Assembly: GCA_030428945.1 (NCBI GenBank)
Contig: JAUIEC010000008.1
Coordinates: forward strand, 1 to 64,000
From: Phycisphaerae bacterium
Lineage (GTDB): Bacteria > Planctomycetota > Phycisphaerae > UBA1845 > Fen-1342
Length of the DNA: 64,000 nucleotides
Reading direction: 5' to 3'
This document shows, piece by piece, positions 33,158 to 43,355 of this stretch. Numbering within the stretch: position 1 is the stretch's first letter; each line of letters begins with the position of its first letter. A program made the translations under genes and the position numbers. The notes below the pieces were generated by a model. That model was not told the origin of the DNA. It searched no databases and saw only the letters and a program-made list of their open reading frames with translations.

Positions 33158-36100
33158 ATGTCTGTCCATGTCTTGCGTACCGCCTTGCTGGCCGCCATGT
33201 TCCTGCCCGTCGCCCGCGGGGGCCCTGAAACACCCTGCGACGGCTGCGTCGTCTGCGAGCACGACTACCCCAGCGCTGCCAATCCTCGCTGGACCCACGT
33301 CTTCTGGTACGACCCGGACGATCGTCAACTCAAGCTGACCGTCTACGCCAACTGGGTCCCCACCTGGTACACCTACGCGGTCCCGGACCCCAACTGCGCC
33401 GCCCTCGCCGAATCCTGCACGCCTCCGCCCGCCGAACCGAACGACCCCTTCGATTTCCACGACGACTGCGACGCCGACGGACTGCCCGATTGGTGCCAGA
33501 TCCTCCGCGATCCCACCCACGCCGACGGCGACTGCGACGGAAACCTACGCCTCGACATCTGCGAAATCGCCGACGCGCCCGACCGCGACGCCTGCAACCG
33601 CAACGGCATCCCCGACGACTGCGAACCCGATACCGACTGCAACGACAACGGCATCCGCGACATCTGCGAAATCGCCGACTGCAGCGGAGACCCCGACTGC
33701 TCCGACTGTGACCTGGACAACCGCCCCGACGGGTGCCAGCTTGATCCCACCAGCGACTGCAATGGCAACGACCTGCTCGATCGCTGCGAGATCGACGCCG
33801 ATCCCAATCGCGACTGCAACCTCGACGGTCAACTCGACGCCTGCGCCGACGGCGACTGCGTCCCGCCCGCCTTTCAGCCAGCCACCCCGCCCGCACCCGA
33901 CGCCGACTGCGACCTGCTCGTCTGGGCCACCCACTGCAGCCCCGTCCAGTTCGCGCTCGAAGACCCCAACGCCGGCTGCACCCTCGTCGAACAGGGCGGC
34001 GGGCCACCCGACTGGTACTTCGCCCGACTCCGCGGCTGCCGGACCGGCCAGGTCGTCACCGTCCGCGCCACCGCCCTCGACTGCGTCGCCACCCAGTCGA
34101 TCCCGATCGACTGGCCCGACTGCGACCAGAACCGCCGTGACGATCAATGCGAACTCGCCGCCGCATCGGCCGAGGACTGTGACGAAAACGGCATCCCCGA
34201 CGCCTGCGACCCGATCGCCTGCGGCTTCCGCGGACAGATCGAAGCCGTCGGCCCCGACGCGCTCGGCCGCTACGAACTGCGGATCGCCCACTGCGGACCC
34301 GTCACCTGGGAACTGCTCGACAACATCGCCGGCTGTCCCGACCCGCTGCCCCTCGCGCCCGACGGCGTCCTCCAGCGAGCCCGCCTCGCGGCCTGCGTCA
34401 CCACCGACACCGTCCGTGTCCGCGTCACATCGGTCGCCGATCCGGACTGCCAGCGCGAAACGCGCCTCGAAATGACCTGCGACACCTGCTCGACCTGCGC
34501 CGACGGCGGCGTCGAACTCGGCAGCGTCCGGGCCCGCTTCCCGCTCGGCAGCGCGGCCGACGGACGGTCGCTGGGGGAACTCGTCCTCGCCTCCGAAACA
34601 CCCGACGCCGATCTGGCCACCGCCCGGGCGCTCCGGCTTCCCCGCCGCCACCCGCGCGTCTGGGTCACGCGCGCGCCGGACGGCAGCCTGCAGCAGGTCC
34701 GCACCCCGCACGAAGTCTTCCAGGTCGCCAGCCTGCCCGAGGGCGGCTTCGCGATCGAGGTCTTCCCGCGTGATCAGATCGTCGGCGGGCAGCCCGCCGC
34801 CGGTGCCGACCCGCTGCGGTCCTGGTCGGTCACGCAACTGCCCGAGACCGACTTCGCCCTGCGAATCACCTTTCAACGGGCCGGACAGATCCAGCGCAGC
34901 CACACCGCCCGCGCCGCCTGGGGCAGCCGCGACTGGACCCTGCAGACCCGCGCCGCCGACGGCCGCCTCGTGCGCCGCAGCAGCGTCACCTGGACCGGGC
35001 TGCGCCGCGATCAACGCACCTGGCAGGACGGCGGCCTCGCCCGCGTCACGCGGACCATCTTCGACACTTCCGGCACGCGGCCGCTGACCATCATCGAAGA
35101 TCCGAACGGCATCGCGTCCACCACCGAGCAGCGCTTCGACTCGACCGGCCGGATCATCTCGCGCCACGAACCCGATGGGGGCTGGCGGTTCTACGCCTAC
35201 GACCAGCACGGCCGACTCGTCCGCGAGACCCGCGGCTGGCTCGATGCCGCGCTCGCGCCCGGCGACGATCCCAACGCCGTCGACGGACACACCTGGCGCT
35301 ACACCTACGCCGAGCCGTACGATCCCAACGCGACCCGCCCCTCGGCCGACGAGCCGATCCGGATCGACGAGTCGATCGCCGGTCGCCCGGTGCGCCGCTG
35401 GACGCTTCAGCATGTCAACGTCGCGACCGAACCGAACCTGCCGCCTGCCCCCGGACTGGCGATCACGGTGTGCGATCCGAACGATGCTGAGCCCTGTCAG
35501 CGAACCACGCTGCTGTTCGATGCCGACGAACCGAATCGAATCGCCGGGGTCGAATCCGGCGGCGGGAACTTCACCGCCATCGCCCGGCAGGTCGCGCAGT
35601 TGCAGTTCGACCAGGACCGGCCGCTGCTGGTCGCGGGAAGCGCGCAGGGCGACTCGGTCACCGTCGTCACCCACCTCCCGAGCCGATCGGCCGCGCCGCT
35701 GGCGGGCTGGACCACCCGGACCCGCACCCTGCGACCCGCATCGCGCCCCGGCTGGCAGTACGCCGAGCAGCAGGCCTTCCTGCCCGAGGCCGGAACCGCC
35801 GATGGCTACGTCACCCTTCGGTGGCAACTGGCCTGGATCGATCTGCATGGACGCGTGACCGCCGTCCGTGACAGCGATGGGGTCGAGCGAACCATCGACT
35901 GGCAGGACTGCTGCGCCGCCCGCACGATCCACGACCCGCTCGGCCCCGACCTGTCAGTCCGGCTTGACGACCTCGGCCGACTGCGCCGCCTGCAGCGCGA
36001 CGCCGTCCCGGATCTGCCTGGCCTCGTGCAGCAGATCACCCGCACCCGCTCCGGCCCGCTGCTCGACCTGCTGGTTACGCAGACCGCCGACGACGGCGCG

Positions 36101-39100
36101 ACCCGCACGACCACCCGGCGCTACGACCGGCTCGGCCGGCTCGTCAGCGAATCCGACGCCCTCGGCCGCTGCACCCGGTGGCAGTACGACCTGACCCCCG
36201 CGGGCGGCCGGCGCGTCACGCGGATCGACCCGTCCGGCACGCACGAAACCCACAGCTTCTATCGCGATGGCCGCCCCAGGCGACTCACCGGCCCCGGCGT
36301 CACCGGGCGGGCCTGGTCCTGGCGCGTCACGCCCGCCGGCCGCATCCGCGAGATCGAGCACATCGGACCGCGCGCCGCCCGCCGCTGGCTGGTGCATGTG
36401 GTCGATGCCTTCACACGATCGCGGCAGGTCCTGCAGCCCACCTTCGGAAACACCGCCGAGCCCAACGATCCGGCCGCCGCGACCGTCCTGCGCCGCACCT
36501 ACAGCTACGACAGCCAACCGGCCGACACGTTCGACGACGGCCGACTCGTTCGCGTGCGGATCGATCAGGCCGGGATTCCGCAACGGGCCGACCTGCTGCT
36601 CGAGTACGACCCGACCACCGGCGACCCGCTTCGAAGCGGGCTGGACCTCAACGGCGACGGCGCGCTCGCGTCCGCGCCGGGCGAGGTCGCCCGTCACACT
36701 CGGGCCCGGTTCCTCTGGGACGGCCTGCGCGCCTGGCATCGCCAGGCCGACACCCTGCAGCGCTACAACGCCGCTGACATCGACATCGGCGAAGTTCGCA
36801 CCTCCGACGCGCTCGGCGACGCACCCCGGGCCGTCCTGACCAGCGAGCGGACCGGCAACGTGCGACTCGGTACCGTTCAGACCGATGCGGCCGGGCGTCG
36901 TGTCACGACGGTCACCTTCGGCCGGCGGGATGCCCGCGACCGCGTCATGCCGGTTGCCTCCGCTGCCCGGATCACCCGGGCCGACATCCTGCTCGCCACC
37001 CGCGATCCGCATGGCGCCGAGACAACCTGGACGCGAAACGCCTTCGGCGAAGCGATCGCCGTCGACGGCCCGGCCGGGAGCTTCTCGGCAACCTACGGAC
37101 CCGATGGCCGCGTCGCGACGGCGACCGACGCTGCCGGACGCCAGACCCGCTACGACTATCACCCCGACACCGGACTGCTGCAGACCGTCACCGACCCGGC
37201 CGGCCGGCAGCGCTTCTTCACCTGGACCCCCGGCCGCCAGCTCCGCCGCGTCTGGGGTGCCGGCGTGCACCCGACCCAGCGTGACTACGACCCGTTCGGC
37301 GCTCTCGAAGCCGTGCACACCTTCCGGCAGTCGGCCGACTGGTTCGCGCCTGTCTGGCCGTCGGTCAGTGGCGATGTGCGGCGCTGGCTCCGCGATCCGT
37401 CTACCGGACTCGTCGCCGGCGTCGTCGACGGACTGGGCACCCTGACGCGCCTCGATCACGACGCGCTCGGCCGCATGCGGACCCGCTATCGACCCGGGGA
37501 ACCGAACACGCCGGCCGTGCAGTACGCCTACGACGACCCGGCCGGGCGCCTGACGTCGGTGACCCATGCCGATGGCACCCCGGACGTGACGCTGGCGTAT
37601 CACGACTTCGGGCAACTCGCCGAACTGACCGACGCCGCCGGCCGTCGCACGTTCCGGTACGACGACCACCTGCAACTGCGCTCGATCCGTTTCGCCGCCG
37701 ACAGCCTGTTTCCGGACCGCACGATTCGCCTGCGGACCAGCACGCTGCCGCACGTCAGGTTGCCCGCTGCGCCGACCCCCGGCGTGACCCCGCTGTGGAA
37801 CCGAACCGAGCGGACGGTGCGCGTTCGCGACGCGGTCGCCGGAACGGACGAATACGATGCCCGCTATCAGCTTGAACTTCCCACCGGCCGGCCGACGCAC
37901 CTTCGGTTCGGCGACCAGCCCGACATTGCCTTCCGTTACCACGACAACGGATTGCCGGCCGAAACCAGCGGGCCGGGCTTCTCCATTGAGACAACCGCAC
38001 AGGCGGGGACGTCACAACTGACCGGCATCACGCTGACGCGCACGGGCGGGCCGGCGACCGCGTTCCGGTACCAGCACGACCCGCTCGGACGACCGACTTC
38101 GTTGCAGGTGATCGGCGAGGCCGCCATCGGGCCGCACGGCGACCTCGAACAATGGACCTACAACGACCGTGACGAACTGATCGCCGAACGGCACTTTCGA
38201 CTCGACCCGCTGGTCGATCCCGGCCTGCCCGCGGCGAACGGCACGCACACCTACGGCTACGACCCGGCCGGCAATCGGCTGTGGACCGACGACCCCAACC
38301 ATCCCGACGCGTTCAACGCCGCCAATCAACTGCTGGCCGGCCCTCACGGCGACGCCTGCGAGTACGACGCGGCCGGGAACCTGCGCCGCGACGCCGACTG
38401 GGAGTACACCTGGAACGCCGCCGGACGCCTGGTCGCGCTCGATCCGCAGCAGGTCGTCGTCGATGCCGTCCGCCTGCGTTATCGCTACGACGCCCGCGGC
38501 CGGCGGATCGAGGAGTCCCGCGAGCGGTTCGACGGCAGTGCGTGGCAGTGTGTTGCCCAGCGTCGCTGGCTGTGGCTGGGATGGCGTCCGCTGGTCGTCT
38601 ACGAAGCCGCCGCCGATGGCGTGTTTCACGTGAAACAGCGTTTGGCGTGGGGGCCCGATTCCCGCGGGCGATTCGACAACGTCCCGGCCGGCGGTCTGCT
38701 GGCCGTCAGCACCGACGCGACCACCGAGTGGGTCATCGCCGACGGCACCGCCCGCCCGCGTCTGCTGCTGAACGCCGAGACCGGCGCGACCCGCCGCCTG
38801 GCGAACGAGGCGTTCGGCCTGCCACTCGAAACGCCGCCGCTGGATTTCCCCTGGCGCGGGCCCGGGCAGCAGTACGACGACGCCACCGGTCTGACCTGGA
38901 ACGGGGCCCGCTACCACCGGCCGCGGTGGGGGCGCTGGCTGCAACCCGACCCGCTCGATGTTGCCGGCGGCAGCAACCTGTACCGCCAGGTCGACAACCG
39001 GCCGACCGAGCGGGTCGATCCGCTCGGATTGTGCGGGGTCGACCTTCGCAGCCTGGCCAGCGAGTCGCCGGCGTTCGCCGCCCGGGCCGGCCTGCCGCCG

Positions 39101-39940
39101 CTGGTTCGACTCGACCAGCCGACCCTGCGACTGCCGCGGCTGAGCTATGCCGGCGTCAGCGCCGTCGGCGGCGCGGTCACCACCGCGGTCGGCGGGCAGT
39201 TGCCGCGCATCGGCGGCGTCGCCGGTGTCGTCGGCGGCACGGCCGAAGCGGTGCTGGGCCTGGTCCTGGTGCAGTGTTCCGGCGGTGCCGCTCTGCCGGT
39301 CGGGGCCGTGATGGTCGGGCACGGGGTCGACACGCTGCAGGCCGGCGGTCGCTCGGCCTGGCACAATCGCCCGGTCGATACGGTCACCTTTCAGATCGGG
39401 CACAACATCGGCCAGCGGGTCGGCGGTGATCTCGGCGGGTTCCTCGGAGGCTTCGCGCTCGATCTCGGAACCGGCCTGGGCGGGTCACTGCTCAGCGGGC
39501 GCCTGCTGCGACTCGGACGGATCACCGCGCCCGGCGCGGCGGCCGCCGACTGCTGCTGCTGTGAACTGCAGTTCCTGCGGGCCGACGACGGGCTGGGGTT
39601 GCCGACCGGGGTGCTGTCGGCCGGCGGCCTCGATGATGCCCGCCTGAACGTCGTCCTGAACGAGACCAACGAACTGCGGATCCGGATCGGCGACCGGATC
39701 CTCGAACTGGACTTCGAGCCGATCCGCCAGCACGACGGCACGCTGCACCTGATGGACCTCGATGTCCTCGACAGCGTCGGTGGCCCGAACACGCTCGGCA
39801 ACAGCGTCCTGCTGAGCCTGTTCGAGCAGTTACGCCGCGAGGCCCGCGCGCTTGGCTACCAGCGCCTGCGAATCTCCGGCTATCGCACCACCGGCGCCAG
39901 CCCCGGCCGCCCAGTGGATCGCTGCTGGGATCTCGACTGA
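33158..39940 (+). CDS. Giant secreted RHS/YD-repeat protein with orphan C-terminal tip
   Basis: A 2,260-residue protein. After a signal peptide (MSVHVLRTALLAAMFLPVARG), residues ~100-350 carry about eight Cys-paired calcium-type repeats of the form DCNDNGIRDICE. Residues ~600-1,957 are the RHS/YD-repeat cage (examples TRYDYHPDTGLLQTV, RWQYDLTPAGG), ending in the conserved core GRWLQPDPLDVAGGSNLYRQ ... RVDPLGLCG (about 1,925-1,959). The rest is a variable tip: a Gly-rich hydrophobic stretch (~1,985-2,110), CCCC at 2132-2135, and a ~124-residue domain (ELQFLRADDGLGLPTGVLS ... RLRISGYRTTG) I do not recognise. RHS tips are usually toxins. No small immunity-like gene follows; the next gene is convergent. 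Confidence 0.85.
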   Translation: MSVHVLRTALLAAMFLPVARGGPETPCDGCVVCEHDYPSAANPRWTHVFWYDPDDRQLKLTVYANWVPTWYTYAVPDPNCAALAESCTPPPAEPNDPFDFHDDCDADGLPDWCQILRDPTHADGDCDGNLRLDICEIADAPDRDACNRNGIPDDCEPDTDCNDNGIRDICEIADCSGDPDCSDCDLDNRPDGCQLDPTSDCNGNDLLDRCEIDADPNRDCNLDGQLDACADGDCVPPAFQPATPPAPDADCDLLVWATHCSPVQFALEDPNAGCTLVEQGGGPPDWYFARLRGCRTGQVVTVRATALDCVATQSIPIDWPDCDQNRRDDQCELAAASAEDCDENGIPDACDPIACGFRGQIEAVGPDALGRYELRIAHCGPVTWELLDNIAGCPDPLPLAPDGVLQRARLAACVTTDTVRVRVTSVADPDCQRETRLEMTCDTCSTCADGGVELGSVRARFPLGSAADGRSLGELVLASETPDADLATARALRLPRRHPRVWVTRAPDGSLQQVRTPHEVFQVASLPEGGFAIEVFPRDQIVGGQPAAGADPLRSWSVTQLPETDFALRITFQRAGQIQRSHTARAAWGSRDWTLQTRAADGRLVRRSSVTWTGLRRDQRTWQDGGLARVTRTIFDTSGTRPLTIIEDPNGIASTTEQRFDSTGRIISRHEPDGGWRFYAYDQHGRLVRETRGWLDAALAPGDDPNAVDGHTWRYTYAEPYDPNATRPSADEPIRIDESIAGRPVRRWTLQHVNVATEPNLPPAPGLAITVCDPNDAEPCQRTTLLFDADEPNRIAGVESGGGNFTAIARQVAQLQFDQDRPLLVAGSAQGDSVTVVTHLPSRSAAPLAGWTTRTRTLRPASRPGWQYAEQQAFLPEAGTADGYVTLRWQLAWIDLHGRVTAVRDSDGVERTIDWQDCCAARTIHDPLGPDLSVRLDDLGRLRRLQRDAVPDLPGLVQQITRTRSGPLLDLLVTQTADDGATRTTTRRYDRLGRLVSESDALGRCTRWQYDLTPAGGRRVTRIDPSGTHETHSFYRDGRPRRLTGPGVTGRAWSWRVTPAGRIREIEHIGPRAARRWLVHVVDAFTRSRQVLQPTFGNTAEPNDPAAATVLRRTYSYDSQPADTFDDGRLVRVRIDQAGIPQRADLLLEYDPTTGDPLRSGLDLNGDGALASAPGEVARHTRARFLWDGLRAWHRQADTLQRYNAADIDIGEVRTSDALGDAPRAVLTSERTGNVRLGTVQTDAAGRRVTTVTFGRRDARDRVMPVASAARITRADILLATRDPHGAETTWTRNAFGEAIAVDGPAGSFSATYGPDGRVATATDAAGRQTRYDYHPDTGLLQTVTDPAGRQRFFTWTPGRQLRRVWGAGVHPTQRDYDPFGALEAVHTFRQSADWFAPVWPSVSGDVRRWLRDPSTGLVAGVVDGLGTLTRLDHDALGRMRTRYRPGEPNTPAVQYAYDDPAGRLTSVTHADGTPDVTLAYHDFGQLAELTDAAGRRTFRYDDHLQLRSIRFAADSLFPDRTIRLRTSTLPHVRLPAAPTPGVTPLWNRTERTVRVRDAVAGTDEYDARYQLELPTGRPTHLRFGDQPDIAFRYHDNGLPAETSGPGFSIETTAQAGTSQLTGITLTRTGGPATAFRYQHDPLGRPTSLQVIGEAAIGPHGDLEQWTYNDRDELIAERHFRLDPLVDPGLPAANGTHTYGYDPAGNRLWTDDPNHPDAFNAANQLLAGPHGDACEYDAAGNLRRDADWEYTWNAAGRLVALDPQQVVVDAVRLRYRYDARGRRIEESRERFDGSAWQCVAQRRWLWLGWRPLVVYEAAADGVFHVKQRLAWGPDSRGRFDNVPAGGLLAVSTDATTEWVIADGTARPRLLLNAETGATRRLANEAFGLPLETPPLDFPWRGPGQQYDDATGLTWNGARYHRPRWGRWLQPDPLDVAGGSNLYRQVDNRPTERVDPLGLCGVDLRSLASESPAFAARAGLPPLVRLDQPTLRLPRLSYAGVSAVGGAVTTAVGGQLPRIGGVAGVVGGTAEAVLGLVLVQCSGGAALPVGAVMVGHGVDTLQAGGRSAWHNRPVDTVTFQIGHNIGQRVGGDLGGFLGGFALDLGTGLGGSLLSGRLLRLGRITAPGAAAADCCCCELQFLRADDGLGLPTGVLSAGGLDDARLNVVLNETNELRIRIGDRILELDFEPIRQHDGTLHLMDLDVLDSVGGPNTLGNSVLLSLFEQLRREARALGYQRLRISGYRTTGASPGRPVDRCWDLD

Positions 39941-40065
39941 TCGGGGAGGTGAAACGGGAAGGAGTGGAGTGGACGGGAGCGGGGAAAGGGGCCGACCACC
40001 GGGGGCCTCTTTCACTCCTTCACGATTTCATTCCTTCACGCCTTCACGATTTCGTTCCTTCGCGG
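39941..40065. repeat. Short GTGAAGGA-type arrays between convergent genes
   Basis: After the RHS stop, purine-rich units on the plus strand (39951-39985) are followed by units purine-rich on the minus strand (40009-40065), mainly GTGAAGGA and GTGAAGGAATGAAATC. The second array extends through the kinase stop codon and encodes its last residues, ERNREGVKE. Confidence 0.75.
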
Positions 40066-43000
40066 CTTCGGCGGTTTCGTTGAGCGCTGCCAGTTCCGTC
40101 CGGCAGGCTTCCGCCCGGTCAGGCTGGTCGGAGCGCTCGTAGACGTCGATCAGCCGTTCCAGCGCCTTGCGGTGCTGGTTCGTGTCGCCGGCCCGCGCGG
40201 CCCGGGTCTGCGCCTCCGTCAGGCACTGCTCGGCCGAGGCGAAGTCTTCGAGCCCCAGTCCGCATTCGCCCGCGAGGATGTACAGCGAAACGATGAACGT
40301 GTGCGTCGCGTCCAGCGTCTGCTCGAGGCCGGCCGCGGCCTGGAGCAGTTCGGACCTGCCGTCTTCGTACTGCCCGGCCAGGCGGCGGGACCAGCCCAGG
40401 TTGGCCAGCGAGGCCCAGGTCTCCTGGCCGTCGGGCGCGCGATCGCGCTCATACGCGAACTTCACTTCGTGCAGCGGGATCGCGTCTTCGTAGCGCTCCA
40501 TGCTGCGCAGGGTGACCGCCAGGGCGTGAGCGGCATCCGCGATCAACCGGTGTCCGGGCGGGTGCAGCGACCGGCGCAGGTCGTAGGCCCGCCGCAGGTA
40601 CTGCTCGGCCAGGTCCAGTCGGGCGGTGTCCTGGTACAGCCTGCCCAGCAGGAAGATGATCCTGAGGGTCGATTCGTTCTGCTGGCCGGAGATCGTCTCG
40701 CGGTCGGTCAGCAGGTCGCGGTAGACCTGTTCGGCCCGCTCGTAGTCGCGCGACAGCTTGTGCAGCAGGCCCAGGTTCAGGCGCAGAATCATCGACTTCT
40801 CGTTCAGGATGCCGGCCTCGTCGATGCGAACGAGCAGGTCTTCGAGCAGGGCGATGCCCTCGGCCCGCCGGCCGCGCCGCGAGAGGTTCACGGCGAGCGT
40901 GGTCGCGCTGCTGATCGTGTCGGCGTGCAGCGGGCCGAGCACGGCCGTCCGTTGTTCGTAGGCCTGCTCATACATCGTGCCGGCCTGTTCGTACTGGCGT
41001 CGGCGGCCGAGCAGGCTGGCGAGGTTGTGAATCGAGCGGAGCGTATCCGGGTGGTTCTCGCCCAGTTTGGTTCGGCGGCCGTCGAGGCAGCGACGCAGCA
41101 GTGTCTCGGCTTCGTCCAGGGCGCCGCGGCGACTGAGCACCAGGCCGAGGTTGCTGGCCACCCGCAGCGTCTTGGGGTGCCCGACCCCGAGACGCCGCTC
41201 CCGGTCGGCCAGTGCCGAGCGCAGCAGATCCTCGGCTTCCGACAGGCGCCCGACGTCGGCGAGTGTCTGCGAGAGCCCGTTGTGAATGTCGGCCCGCAGC
41301 GAGTCGCGGTGTTCGGATGTCTGGGCCAGGGCGTCCTCGTACAGCGCGATCGCCTCGAGGTGGCGTCCCTTTTCGCGCAGGACCGTGGCCAGCGAGATCA
41401 TCACGTCGATCGTCTCGGTCGCGTCGGCGCCCAGTACCCGCAAGGACTGTTCGAGGGTTTCGTGGTAGATGGCCTCGGCTTCGGCCCGCCGACCGGAGCG
41501 GAACAGGACCGCGGCGATCGAGCGTTTCGACGTCAGCGTGTCGGGGTCCTCGGGTCCGAAGCGCTCCAGCCTGAGCGCGTAGACGTCTTCGAGGCCGCGC
41601 AGGGCGGTCGCATAGTCGCCGCGGTTGTACGCGACCCACGCCAGCCAGTTCCGGGCCCGCAGCGTGTCGCGGTCCTCCGGTCCGAGCAGTTCCGTGCCGA
41701 TCCGGACGGCCCGGGCATACTGGGCTTCGGCCTGGTCGAAGGAACCCAGCGCCAGGTACGACGCGCCGAGCGTCAACAGCAGCGTCCGCTGTACGGTCGG
41801 GTCGCCGGCCAGGTCGGTCTCGATCAGCGGGGCGGCCTCGTCCAGCATCTCGGCGACCGTCACGTCGTAGGTGCGGTCTCCGGCGCTGGGCTGCACGGCG
41901 CTGAGCATGTTGTGCAGGAAGTCGGCCACCGCTTCGGCCCGGGCGGCCTGTGCTTCGGCTTCGGCCTGGGCGGCGACCGCCTGGCGGGCCTGCTCCTCGG
42001 CCTCGCCCTGGGCCCGCAGGGCGTTGCCGCGTTGCTGGCGGGCCTGCCAGAGTCCGAAACTCGCCGCGGCGGTGCCGATGACGAGGGCGAGCAGCGCGAT
42101 CGTACCGGCCAGCACGAGGACGCGGTGGCGGGCGGCGAACTTCCGCAACTGGTACATCGGCGAGGCGGCCCGGGCGAGGATCGGCTCGTTGTTCAGGAAG
42201 CGGTTCAGGTCGTCGGCCAGCGCGGCGGCCGAGACGTAGCGCTGGTCGCGGTCGCGGGCGAGGGCCTTGCCGATGATCGTGTCGAGGTCGGCCGCGAGTC
42301 CCGGGGCGACGCTGCCGGCGCGGGGGGCGTCCTGTTCGCAGATGGTCCGGACGGCCTGTGGGAGCGGCAGTCCGCGGAGGTCGTGCGGCAGGCACCCGGT
42401 CAGCAGTTGAAACAGGATCACGCCGAGGGCGTAGACGTCGCTGCGGGTGTCGATCGCGCCGTCTGTGCCGCTGGCCTGTTCGGGGCTCATGTAGGGAATC
42501 GTCCCGAGCAGTTGCCCCTGGTTGGTTTCCGCCCGCGTGACGGCCAGGTCGGCGTCGACGGCCCGGGCGACGCCGAAGTCGAGCACCTTGGGCTGGCCGT
42601 CGGCGGTCACCAGGATGTTGTCGGGCTTCAGGTCGCGGTGGATGACGCCCATCTGGTGCGCGTGCTGGATCGCGTCGCAGACCCGCATGAACAGTCGCAG
42701 GCGGGCCCGCTGGTCGAGGTCCCGGTTCGCGCAGTAGGTCTGGATCGGGACGCCATCGACCAGTTCCATCGCGAAGAACGGCTGCGTGCGGCCGTGCTGA
42801 TCGGCCGTGCCGGCTTCGAAGATCTGGGCGATGCCGACGTGCTGGAGTCGCCCGAGGACTTCGGCTTCGAGTTCGAAGCGGCGTTTCAGGCGCGGTGATT
42901 CGAAGCCGTCGCGGATGACCTTCAGCGCGACGGTTCGCTGGGGCTGGTCCTGTTCGGCGCGATAGACGGCACCCATGCCGCCCTGGCCGAGCGGCGCGAG

Positions 43001-43243
43001 GATCCGGTAGCGTCCGATCCGCTCGAGCGGTCCGCGCGGCGCCAGCAACGCCCGCGACTCGACTTCGATGCGATCGGCCAGGTCCTCGGATCCGTCGAAC
43101 GCTTCGAGCAGCGAACGGACCTCCTGCCGCAGCGACACGTCCGAGCCGCAGGCCTCGGACAGAAAGTCGTCGCGGGCGGTCGGGTCGCGGTCGATTGCGG
43201 CCTTGAAGATCTGTTCCGCCTGTCGGCGAAGCGTCTCGTCCAT
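40028..43243 (-). CDS. Membrane Ser/Thr protein kinase with large TPR domain
   Basis: A 1,071-residue protein. The kinase domain (~78-350) has GQGGMGAVY, the VALK lysine at 108, HRDLKPDN (Asp204), LDFG (Asp221), TIPYMSPEQ and DTRSDVYALGV, so it is predicted active. A membrane helix (~376-398) separates it from an Ala/Glu/Arg-rich coiled coil and at least 12 tetratricopeptide repeats (~470-1,045), several with the Kinesin-light-chain-like pattern (LGxxHPxTLxxxxNLA). The TPR part probably faces the periplasm and binds protein. The gene is 112 bp downstream of an ECF sigma factor gene. Its 3' end runs into a simple repeat. In planctomycetes this kinase-plus-TPR design is very common; substrates are unknown. 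Confidence 0.92.
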   Translation of the reverse strand: MDETLRRQAEQIFKAAIDRDPTARDDFLSEACGSDVSLRQEVRSLLEAFDGSEDLADRIEVESRALLAPRGPLERIGRYRILAPLGQGGMGAVYRAEQDQPQRTVALKVIRDGFESPRLKRRFELEAEVLGRLQHVGIAQIFEAGTADQHGRTQPFFAMELVDGVPIQTYCANRDLDQRARLRLFMRVCDAIQHAHQMGVIHRDLKPDNILVTADGQPKVLDFGVARAVDADLAVTRAETNQGQLLGTIPYMSPEQASGTDGAIDTRSDVYALGVILFQLLTGCLPHDLRGLPLPQAVRTICEQDAPRAGSVAPGLAADLDTIIGKALARDRDQRYVSAAALADDLNRFLNNEPILARAASPMYQLRKFAARHRVLVLAGTIALLALVIGTAAASFGLWQARQQRGNALRAQGEAEEQARQAVAAQAEAEAQAARAEAVADFLHNMLSAVQPSAGDRTYDVTVAEMLDEAAPLIETDLAGDPTVQRTLLLTLGASYLALGSFDQAEAQYARAVRIGTELLGPEDRDTLRARNWLAWVAYNRGDYATALRGLEDVYALRLERFGPEDPDTLTSKRSIAAVLFRSGRRAEAEAIYHETLEQSLRVLGADATETIDVMISLATVLREKGRHLEAIALYEDALAQTSEHRDSLRADIHNGLSQTLADVGRLSEAEDLLRSALADRERRLGVGHPKTLRVASNLGLVLSRRGALDEAETLLRRCLDGRRTKLGENHPDTLRSIHNLASLLGRRRQYEQAGTMYEQAYEQRTAVLGPLHADTISSATTLAVNLSRRGRRAEGIALLEDLLVRIDEAGILNEKSMILRLNLGLLHKLSRDYERAEQVYRDLLTDRETISGQQNESTLRIIFLLGRLYQDTARLDLAEQYLRRAYDLRRSLHPPGHRLIADAAHALAVTLRSMERYEDAIPLHEVKFAYERDRAPDGQETWASLANLGWSRRLAGQYEDGRSELLQAAAGLEQTLDATHTFIVSLYILAGECGLGLEDFASAEQCLTEAQTRAARAGDTNQHRKALERLIDVYERSDQPDRAEACRTELAALNETAEAAKERNREGVKE

Positions 43244-43355
43244 CGCGGCGGTCTCCGTCGGGGGCGCTCCCTGCCTGTTCGTGCGACAACGGCGGGTGGC
43301 CGGGTCGCAATTCGGTCGCGAAAGCGTGAAAGCGCCCGGACGCCGTTCCGGGTCT

